Below, piece by piece: positions 1-4,374 of a DNA stretch of 5,656 bases; the first letter of the stretch is position 1, and each line of letters opens with the position of its first letter. The position numbers were made by a program, and so were the translations under genes. The notes beneath the pieces were generated by a model. The model did not search any database and was not told where the DNA came from. It worked only from the letters and a program-made list of their open reading frames with translations. Origin of the DNA: Pseudomonadota bacterium (GTDB lineage: Bacteria; Pseudomonadota; Gammaproteobacteria; Xanthomonadales; Xanthomonadaceae); the NCBI GenBank assembly GCA_025355485.1, contig JANXZP010000136.1, positions 1-5,656 on the forward strand, read 5' to 3'.

Positions 1-52
1 GTTTCTTCTTGGCGGCGGGTTTCTTCTTCGCAGCTGCTTTCTTCATAGCCAT
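1..52 (-). CDS. Lys/Ala/Pro-rich histone H1-like protein, N-terminal fragment
   Basis: Only the first 17 codons are in the window and the gene runs off the left edge. The visible peptide, MAMKKAAAKKKPAAKKK, is almost entirely Lys, Ala and Pro. This composition is typical of bacterial histone H1-like or AlgP-like DNA-binding proteins, whose basic low-complexity tails bind DNA and affect nucleoid structure. The ATG at 52-50 is preferred over the in-frame ATG at 46-44 because GAGGAG (64-59) lies 6 nt upstream of it. No convincing promoter is seen between 64 and 200. The gene may therefore be transcribed by read-through from the strong promoter at 391-441. The low-complexity tail could also belong to another protein with a basic N-terminus, so the family call is tentative. 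The reading frame and start are well supported. Confidence 0.7.
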   Translation of the reverse strand, partial: MAMKKAAAKKKPAAKKK

Positions 53-58
53 GATTGA

Positions 59-64
59 CTCCTC
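59..64 (-). promoter_or_regulatory. Shine-Dalgarno site of the histone-like gene
   Basis: GAGGAG on the minus strand ends 6 nt before the ATG at 52. This is a near-perfect anti-16S match at good spacing, and it decides the start codon of the fragmentary gene. Confidence 0.75.
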
Positions 65-81
65 GTCTGTTGGCTGTGGGT

Positions 82-185
82 GTTGCCCAGTTTCAACGCA
101 ACGGTGCGGGATTCAGCTCCGCAACCGACCGCCGTCACGCCAGGGGCGATGACGGACGGATTCGTTGTGCGCGTCGTGGCGACGC
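82..185 (-). other. Chain of hairpins in the untranslated leader of the histone-like gene
   Basis: Four inverted repeats follow one another here. They are 171-176/180-185 (GCGTCG with a 3-nt loop), 132-141/145-155 (about 10 bp with one bulged base), 103-109/119-126 (7 bp with one bulge) and 82-86/98-102 (5 bp). No credible ORF uses the stretch. Transcribed leftwards, it would be a heavily structured 5' untranslated region ending about 20 nt before the ribosome binding site. GC-rich DNA produces chance stems, so only the 132-155 stem is strong on its own. Whether the row as a whole has a function is an inference. Confidence 0.35.
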
Positions 186-201
186 ACGTTGTCTCGCTTG
201 C

Positions 202-234
202 GAAAACGCCCGCACCAATGACGATGCGGGCGTT
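202..234 (-). terminator. Intrinsic-terminator-like hairpin, leftward
   Basis: The arms AACGCCCGCA (minus strand 234-225) and TGCGGGCGTT (214-205) form a perfect 10-bp GC-rich stem with a 10-nt loop. On the minus strand the stem runs directly into TTTTCG (207-202, partly inside the stem). The U-tract is short, so termination may be partial. On the plus strand no T-tract follows, which sets the direction. The hairpin would end the transcript started at the 391-441 promoter after about 180 nt. It could instead act as an attenuator for the histone-like gene. Confidence 0.55.
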
Positions 235-384
235 CGATGACGGCATTCGGGGCGAAGAGGTGGGCTTTTTTTTGAGGGATAGATGCCCTGTGTCCACCAG
301 AAAAAACCTCTGGGCGGAGACCGTGTTCGTTCGGATCACTGGCAGTTCTATCGTTCTCACTCTCTTCCGCAGTTCGTGTCTGCT
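203..384 (-). ncRNA. Putative stable small RNA or attenuated leader (about 180 nt)
   Basis: A strong-looking promoter (391-441) and an intrinsic-terminator-like hairpin (202-234) bracket about 180 nt with no plausible coding sequence. A frame of about 105 codons starting at 360 crosses the terminator and has no family-like sequence. Visible RNA elements, in transcript order, are: a GCGGA/TCCGC pairing (about 371-367 with 319-315), a hairpin CCAGA/TCTGG (313-309 with 301-297) with a U-rich loop, an alternative GGTGG/CCACC pairing (298-294 with 263-259) that shares bases with that hairpin, and an A8 tract (273-266). I compared it by eye with 6S, 4.5S/SRP, tmRNA, RNase P RNA, tRNA and the c-di-GMP-I riboswitch and saw no match. 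The start at 384 is estimated from the -10 position. Confidence 0.4.
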
Positions 385-390
385 GCGCGA

Positions 391-441
391 AACCTAATCA
401 CTGATTTGCGACGTGTCAACATGTTTGCGAAAAAAATTTCC
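391..441 (-). promoter_or_regulatory. Strong sigma70 promoter with UP element and GC-rich discriminator
   Basis: Reading leftwards, a perfect -35 TTGACA (419-414) is followed by a 17-nt spacer and the -10 TAGGTT (396-391). The expected start is near 384. Directly upstream of the -35, 441-420 reads GG-AAA-T7-CGC-AAA-CATG. This follows the rRNA UP-element consensus (AAA, then an A/T run with a T-tract, then AAA) with only an offset at the proximal A-tract. After the -10 comes TCGCGC, a GC-rich discriminator like those of stringently controlled stable-RNA promoters. The weak point is the -10, which lacks the central TAA. It is the best promoter in the window and points to the histone-like gene, not to the gcv genes. 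Confidence 0.65.
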
Positions 442-764
442 ATCCGGGTTCATCCGTCGATGTCGCGCGCACCGGCGATCGGAACCTCGATCGCATCCAT
501 CGATGCGCGCATGCAAAACACCACACGTCGCGAAAGCAAGCAATTACGCGGCTTGCATGCGCATCGAAATTTTTTCGCGCGCTTCGATCATCGCATCGCG
601 GGTTCTTCCGACGCACCGCGAAAGCCGCGATCCGGCGCGAAAATTATTTTTTCTACAACCCGCTCCGATCGCGCTTTTGCGCGTCGCACAAGCGAAATTG
701 CGCGGACTTGCGGCGACGCGATCGCCGATCGCGCGAGTTCAAAAAAGAGAAATCCGCGAAACGA
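442..764. other. Intergenic stretch with no credible gene
   Basis: No protein gene is supported here on either strand. The open frames are arginine/serine-rich shadows, and several continue antisense into gcvPA. The DNA alternates GC-rich stretches with short A/T tracts (A7T3 at 430-439, A3T6 at 567-575, an AT run at 641-654, A6 at 741-746). It is rich in CGATCG, GCGATC and ATGCGC words. It also contains the inverted repeat at 500-567 and a small perfect hairpin at 670-683 (CGCGC, TTTT loop, GCGCG). No promoter here is convincing. Confidence 0.55.
500..575 (+). repeat. Long inverted repeat with an alternative inner hairpin and T6 tract
   Basis: The arm 500-516 (17 nt) is complementary to 553-567 (15 nt), differing only by a 2-nt CG bulge, with about 36 nt between them. 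A second hairpin, GCAAGC 536-541 with GCTTGC 551-556, uses the first bases of the same right arm. The two folds are therefore mutually exclusive. On the plus strand the right arm is followed by AAATTTTTT (567-575), so the structure resembles a rightward terminator. No rightward gene is visible that it would serve. The role is unknown. Confidence 0.45.
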
Positions 765-779
765 TCGGGCGATGCCCGA
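765..779 (-). terminator. Hairpin just after gcvPA, possible terminator
   Basis: TCGGGC (779-774) and GCCCGA (770-765) form a perfect 6-bp stem with a 3-nt loop, starting 10 nt after the gcvPA stop codon. On the minus strand TCGTTTCG follows, and TTTTTT appears only further on (746-741). The position fits the end of the gcv transcript, but the U-tract is weak. Confidence 0.45.
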
Positions 780-789
780 CCATTTTCCG

Positions 790-2154
790 TCAGCCGACGG
801 CGGCGGCGATCGCGGCGGCGAAGCGATCCAGGTCGGCTTCGTTCTTGGTCTCGGTCGCGCAGACCAGCAGCGCGTCGCCGAGCGCGGCGTATTCCTCGCC
901 GAGCGCATAGCCGGCGAGGATGCGCTGCGACGCGAGCGTCTCGACGACGTCGTGGGCCGGCTTCGGCAGCACAAAGGCCCGTTCGTGGAAGTGCGCGCGC
1001 TCCGGGAAAACAGCGCGCACGCCGGGGATGCGCAGCAGGCGCTGTGCGAGCGCGGCGGTGTTCGCGACGCTCGCCGCAGCCACGCGACGCAATCCTTCCG
1101 GGCCGAGCAACGCCATGTGGATGGTCGCTGCAGTCACCAGCAGCCCTTGGTTGGTGCAGATGTTCGAGGTCGCCTTCGCACGGCGGATGTGCTGCTCGCG
1201 CGCCTGCAAGGTCAGCGCGTAGCCCATGCGTCCATCGAGATCGGTCGTGCGGCCGACGATGCGGCCCGGCATGTTGCGCACGATCTCCTTCTTGCAGCAC
1301 AGGAAACCGAAATACGGCCCGCCCGACGACAGCGGCACGCCGAGCGGCTGGCCGTCGCCGCAGACGATGTCGGCGCCGCGTTCGCGATCAGTACCACTGC
1401 CCCAGCTGCCGGGCGGCTTGAGCAACGCCAGCGAAACCGGATTGACCACGGCGATCGCCAGCGCGCCGCGCGCATGCGCCCAGTCGGTCAGCGCGTCGAC
1501 TTCTTCGAGCGCGCCGAAGAAGTTCGGCTGTGGAATCGCCAGCGCGCTGAACTCGCCTTCAAACGCGGCAAGACTCGCCGGGTCGAGGAATCCGTCCGGG
1601 CACGGCAGCTCGACGACTTCGATGTTCTGCGCGGCGACGATGGTGTGCAGGGTTTTGCGATACGCCGGATGCACCGAGGTCGGCACCAGCACGCGTTGCG
1701 CGCCCTTGCGGCGGCAGCGTTCGGCCATCAGCACCGCCTCGGCCAGCGCGGTCGCGCCGTCGTACATCGACGCGTTGGACACGTCCATGCCGGTCAGCCG
1801 CGTCATCATCGTCTGGTATTCGTAGATCAGTTGCAGCGTGCCCTGGCTGGCCTCGGCCTGGTACGGTGTGTAGGCGGAATAGAACTCGCCGCGCCCGACG
1901 ATCTGCCAGACCGCCGCGGGAATGTGGTGTTCGTACGCACCGGCACCGGCGAAGTTGAGCTCGATCGCGTCCATCGCCGCGCGCGCGCGCAGCAGACGGT
2001 TGGTGTCCATCTCCGACAAGCCGGCCGGCACGCCTGCCAGTGCGTGCACTTTCAGACTCTCGGGAATCTCGTCGAACAAAGCTTCGATGCTGTTGACGCC
2101 GATCGCGGCAAGCATGCTGGCGACGTCGGCTTCGGTGTGCGGGATAAAGGGCAT
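790..2154 (-). CDS. gcvPA: Glycine dehydrogenase (decarboxylating) subunit 1, GcvPA
   Basis: This 454-residue protein is the N-terminal-type subunit of the two-subunit P protein of the glycine cleavage system. With GcvPB it decarboxylates glycine on pyridoxal phosphate and passes the aminomethyl group to lipoyl-GcvH. The length is normal for GcvPA. Family blocks are intact: AYTPYQAEASQGTLQ (94-108), TSVHPAYRKT (159-168), GDGQPLGVPLSSGGPYFG (266-283), MPGRIVGRT (295-303) and ATSNICTNQ (328-336). The PLP-binding lysine belongs to GcvPB and is not expected here. The ATG at 2154 is preceded by GGAAAG (2163-2158), 3 nt away, which is closer than ideal. The stop is TGA at 792-790. The gene follows gcvT and gcvH on the same strand, but a repeat of about 130 bp separates it from gcvH. 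No gcvPB follows, so the partner must be encoded elsewhere. Confidence 0.95.
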   Translation of the reverse strand: MPFIPHTEADVASMLAAIGVNSIEALFDEIPESLKVHALAGVPAGLSEMDTNRLLRARAAMDAIELNFAGAGAYEHHIPAAVWQIVGRGEFYSAYTPYQAEASQGTLQLIYEYQTMMTRLTGMDVSNASMYDGATALAEAVLMAERCRRKGAQRVLVPTSVHPAYRKTLHTIVAAQNIEVVELPCPDGFLDPASLAAFEGEFSALAIPQPNFFGALEEVDALTDWAHARGALAIAVVNPVSLALLKPPGSWGSGTDRERGADIVCGDGQPLGVPLSSGGPYFGFLCCKKEIVRNMPGRIVGRTTDLDGRMGYALTLQAREQHIRRAKATSNICTNQGLLVTAATIHMALLGPEGLRRVAAASVANTAALAQRLLRIPGVRAVFPERAHFHERAFVLPKPAHDVVETLASQRILAGYALGEEYAALGDALLVCATETKNEADLDRFAAAIAAAVG

Positions 2155-2162
2155 GATCTTTC

Positions 2163-2295
2163 CGGGAACGGGGAACGGGGAACGGGGAACGGCAAGCGGC
2201 GGAGCGGATCAGACGAAGCAGGTCACCAAGGAATCCATACGAACTCGAAAAAATTGAAGCTTTGCTTCTCCCGTTTCCCGTTTCCCGTTTCCCGG
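2163..2295. repeat. Intergenic inverted repeat built of GGGAA heptamers
   Basis: The left arm holds four exact tandem copies of GGGAACG (2164-2191). The right arm holds three exact copies of GTTTCCC (2273-2293), the complement of GGGAAAC, plus a partial fourth (2268-2272). Both arms have a 7-bp period, so the five-base core GGGAA pairs in register across the arms with two mismatches per unit. The roughly 75-bp centre includes a perfect GAAGC-TTT-GCTTC hairpin (2256-2268). From memory, similar GGGAA/GGGAT heptamer repeats are scattered between genes in Xanthomonadales genomes, which fits a dispersed REP- or MITE-like family. It fills almost the whole gcvH-gcvPA gap and ends 9 nt before the gcvPA start. 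In mRNA it could fold and reduce or protect downstream expression. Confidence 0.75.
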
Positions 2296-2298
2296 CTC

Positions 2299-2694
2299 TC
2301 AGTGATCCTCGTCCTCGATCATCGTGGCGTAGTCGTCGGGATCCATCATCTCGTCGAGCTCGGCCGCATCATCGGGCTTGACCGCGAAGATCCAGCCCTC
2401 GCCGTAGGCGTCTTCGTTGATGGTTTCGGGCTTGTCGTTCAGCGCTTCGTTCACCGCGACCACGGTACCCGACACCGGGCTGTACACATCGGACGCGGCC
2501 TTGACCGATTCGACCACGGCGCAGGCATTGCCCGACTTCACCGTATCGCCGACGCTCGGCAGCTCGACATACACCAGATCGCCGAGCAGGCTTTGTGCGT
2601 GTTCGGAAATGCCGATGGTGACGCGTCCACTGTCCTCCATGCGCGCCCACTCGTGGGACTTGAGAAACTTCAGGTCGCCGGGAATCTCGTTCAT
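2299..2694 (-). CDS. gcvH: Glycine cleavage system H protein
   Basis: This 131-residue lipoyl carrier protein shuttles the aminomethyl group from the P protein to GcvT, and its dithiol is reoxidised by lipoamide dehydrogenase. The length matches the family. The conserved order is visible: the N-terminal FLKSHEWAR (10-18), VTIGISEHAQSLLGDLVYVELP (25-46) and the lipoylation site VESVKAASDVYSPVSG (61-76), with Lys65 as the modified residue. The glycine- and aromatic-containing GEGWIF follows at about 97-102, with an acidic C-terminus ending EDEDH. The ATG at 2694 has GGAG (2703-2700) 5 nt upstream. It lies 86 bp after gcvT on the same strand. A candidate promoter in that gap (2748-2776) could give it some independent transcription. 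The function is cytoplasmic and depends on lipoylation by enzymes not in this window. Confidence 0.97.
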   Translation of the reverse strand: MNEIPGDLKFLKSHEWARMEDSGRVTIGISEHAQSLLGDLVYVELPSVGDTVKSGNACAVVESVKAASDVYSPVSGTVVAVNEALNDKPETINEDAYGEGWIFAVKPDDAAELDEMMDPDDYATMIEDEDH

Positions 2695-2747
2695 GTCAGC
2701 TCCGGAGGAATCGGTCGGTTGGAATCGCGCGCCATGCAGGCCGCATC

Positions 2748-2776
2748 ATTGTAACGGCGCACTGCGCCGGTTTCAG
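2748..2776 (-). promoter_or_regulatory. Candidate sigma70 promoter for gcvH-gcvPA, with a hairpin in the spacer
   Basis: On the minus strand CTGAAA (2776-2771, 4 of 6 to consensus) is followed by a 17-nt spacer and TACAAT (2753-2748, 5 of 6). The spacer contains a perfect 6-bp inverted repeat, CGGCGC/GCGCCG (2755-2769, 3-nt loop), 12 nt after the gcvT stop. That hairpin could instead be an end-of-gene structure for gcvT, although no U-tract follows. Promoter and weak terminator readings are both possible. Confidence 0.35.
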
Positions 2777-2780
2777 CAGA

Positions 2781-3866
2781 TTAAATGCCGGCTTGCGCTG
2801 CCCCATCACGCACAAATGGAAATTTGACCACACGCACCGGGGCTTCCTTGCCGCGGATGTCCACGCGCACATCGCCGGGGTCGCCGGCCGGCACGCGCGC
2901 GAACGCGATTGCCTTGCCGAGCGTCGGCGAGAACGTGCCTGACAGGATCTCGCCGTCGCCGTTCGCGGTCAGCACTTTCTGGCCGTGGCGTAGAACACCT
3001 TTCTCATCCATCACCAGGCCGATCATCTGGCGCGGCGCGCCATTCGCCTTCTGCTGTTCGAGCACGTCGCGCCCGATGAAATCGCGGCCTGCATCCAGCG
3101 CGACGGTCCACGCGAGCGCGGCCTCGTAGGGCGACACATCCTCGTCCATGTCCTGGCCATAGAGGTTCATGCCCGCTTCGAGCCGCAAGGTATCGCGCGC
3201 GCCGAGCCCAGCCGGTTTCACGCCCGCATCGAGCAATCGGTTCCAGAACGCGACGGCCTGCGACTCGGGCAGCATGATCTCGAAACCATCCTCGCCGGTG
3301 TAGCCGGTGCGTGCGACGAACATGCCGTCGACTTCGACCGCAGCGAACTTGCCGAGCTTCGCGGCCACGACACGACCGGCTTCCGGCAGCAACCCGAGCA
3401 CCTTGTCGCGCGCGTTCGGGCCCTGCACCGCGATCATCGCGAAGTCCGGGCGCTCCTTTACATCGACGTCGAAAGCCTTGGCCTGCTCCGTAATCCACGC
3501 CAGATCCTTGTCGCGGGTCGACGCGTTGACCACCAGCCGGAAGAAGTTCTCCTCGCGGAAATAGATGATCAGGTCGTCGATCACGCCGCCGCGCTGGTTG
3601 AGCATGGCCGTGTACAGCGCCTTGCCCGATACCTTGAGCTTGTCGACCGAATTGGCGACGAGGTGGCGCAGGAAGTCGCGAACGCGCGCGCCGCGAAGGT
3701 CCACCACGGTCATGTGCGAGACGTCGAACATGCCCGCGTCGCGGCGCACGAGATGGTGCTCGTCGAGCTGCGAGCCGTAGTGGATCGGCATGTCCCAGCC
3801 GCCGAAGTCCACCATCTTCGCGCCGAGCGCGCGATGGGTCGCGTTGAGGATTGTCTTCTGCGTCAT
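2781..3866 (-). CDS. gcvT: Glycine cleavage system T protein (aminomethyltransferase)
   Basis: This 361-residue enzyme uses tetrahydrofolate to release ammonia from the aminomethyl-lipoyl GcvH, giving 5,10-methylene-tetrahydrofolate. The sequence is close to E. coli GcvT throughout. It includes MVDFGGWDMPIHYGSQ (18-33), DAGMFDVSHM (43-52) and NQRGGVIDDLIIYF (90-103), which carries the conserved acidic residues of the folate site. It also includes MIAVQGPNA (144-152), TGYTGEDGFEIMLP (187-200), GARDTLRLEAGMNLYGQDMDE (222-242) and SGTFSPTLGKAIAF (309-322). The length is normal and the frame intact. The ATG at 3866 has only a weak ribosome binding site (GGAT very close by), but the N-terminus aligns with the family at this residue. 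It is the first gene of the gcvT-gcvH-gcvPA cluster, 71 bp after nfeD. That gap is too short for a glycine riboswitch. Confidence 0.97.
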   Translation of the reverse strand: MTQKTILNATHRALGAKMVDFGGWDMPIHYGSQLDEHHLVRRDAGMFDVSHMTVVDLRGARVRDFLRHLVANSVDKLKVSGKALYTAMLNQRGGVIDDLIIYFREENFFRLVVNASTRDKDLAWITEQAKAFDVDVKERPDFAMIAVQGPNARDKVLGLLPEAGRVVAAKLGKFAAVEVDGMFVARTGYTGEDGFEIMLPESQAVAFWNRLLDAGVKPAGLGARDTLRLEAGMNLYGQDMDEDVSPYEAALAWTVALDAGRDFIGRDVLEQQKANGAPRQMIGLVMDEKGVLRHGQKVLTANGDGEILSGTFSPTLGKAIAFARVPAGDPGDVRVDIRGKEAPVRVVKFPFVRDGAAQAGI

Positions 3867-3893
3867 CGATCCGGTCTCACGGGAAGGATCGCG

Positions 3894-3902
3894 ATTATCG
3901 CA
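3894..3902 (-). promoter_or_regulatory. Candidate extended -10 element for gcvT
   Basis: On the minus strand TGCGATAAT (3902-3894) matches an extended -10 (TG-N-TATAAT) with one mismatch and would start transcription about 20 nt before the gcvT ATG. At 17-nt spacing the -35 is TCGCAG, which is poor. The motif lies in an 11-bp near-palindrome (3891-3901) that could be an operator. Read-through from nfeD is an alternative. Confidence 0.35.
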
Positions 3903-3937
3903 GACGCGGCGTGGCGCTGCGAATCAATCGAGCACGA

Positions 3938-4372
3938 TCAGTCCGCCGCTTCCACCCGCAACGACATGCCGTGCACGGCCACGATGCGCACGCTCGTGCG
4001 CACCGGCAGATCCGGGCCTTCGACCGCCCAGAACGCGTCGCCGATCTTCAGCCGCCCGCGGCCGTCGACGATCGCCGTATCCAGCGGATAGGTTTGGCCG
4101 ACCAGTTGTTCGGCGCGGCGGTTGAGCAGCGGCTGGTCGCTGGGGCCAGCGCTTTTGCGGAACCATTGCCGCGAAGCTTGCACCGAGATGATTGCGAGCA
4201 CCACGAACGCGACCGCCTGCCACAAGATCGACATGCCCGGCAGCAGCCACACGATCAACATCACCGCCGCCGCGGCCAGGCCTAGCCACAGCATGAAAGC
4301 GCCCGGCGCGATCACTTCGGCGATGATCAGCACCAGCGCGAAGACCGCCCAGACGAACACTTCCCAGCGCAT
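3938..4372 (-). CDS. NfeD family membrane protein (YbbJ-like)
   Basis: This 144-residue inner-membrane protein has three hydrophobic segments at about 3-20, 24-44 and 48-66. A soluble C-terminal domain (about 85-142) contains the conserved RRAEQLVGQ and VDGRGRLKIGDAFWAVEG segments, typical of the NfeD OB-fold. Length, layout and many residues match E. coli YbbJ (152 residues, by recollection). Members are almost always next to an SPFH/stomatin gene and are thought to act with it in membrane microdomain organisation or protein quality control. The exact biochemical role is unsettled. The ATG at 4372 lies 2 nt after the qmcA stop (TGA-GC-ATG). AGGGAA (4385-4380) sits 7 nt upstream inside the end of qmcA, so the two are probably translationally coupled. 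The stop is TGA at 3940-3938. An open frame antisense to nothing but overlapping qmcA in another phase is a longer upstream extension of this frame and is not used. Confidence 0.92.
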   Translation of the reverse strand: MRWEVFVWAVFALVLIIAEVIAPGAFMLWLGLAAAAVMLIVWLLPGMSILWQAVAFVVLAIISVQASRQWFRKSAGPSDQPLLNRRAEQLVGQTYPLDTAIVDGRGRLKIGDAFWAVEGPDLPVRTSVRIVAVHGMSLRVEAAD

Positions 4373-4374
4373 GC

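Noticed and set aside
266..273. T8 tract on the plus strand as a rightward terminator
   Set aside because: No stable hairpin lies directly before it and no rightward gene precedes it. It reads as A8 in the leftward RNA instead.
43..360. Leftward open frame of 105 codons upstream of and overlapping the histone-like gene
   Set aside because: It crosses the terminator-like hairpin, has no clear ribosome binding site or family motif, and would overlap the well-supported start at 52.
203..384. Known structured RNAs (6S, 4.5S, tmRNA, RNase P RNA, tRNA, c-di-GMP-I riboswitch) as the identity of the putative small RNA
   Set aside because: A short CACAGGGCA motif recalls the c-di-GMP-I riboswitch, but the following hairpin and receptor parts are missing. 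The 5' and 3' ends do not pair as in 6S, and no tRNA-like T-arm or SRP core is present.
413..910. Rightward open frame of about 165 codons starting at 413
   Set aside because: It overlaps the 3' end of gcvPA on the opposite strand, lies over the leftward promoter, and its Arg/Ser/Ala composition looks random.
283..2754. Very long rightward open frame (about 823 codons) across the 5' half of the window
   Set aside because: It runs antisense through gcvPA and gcvH, is Arg/His/Gln/Gly-rich with no family-like motif, and is the expected mirror of GC-rich codon use in the real minus-strand genes.
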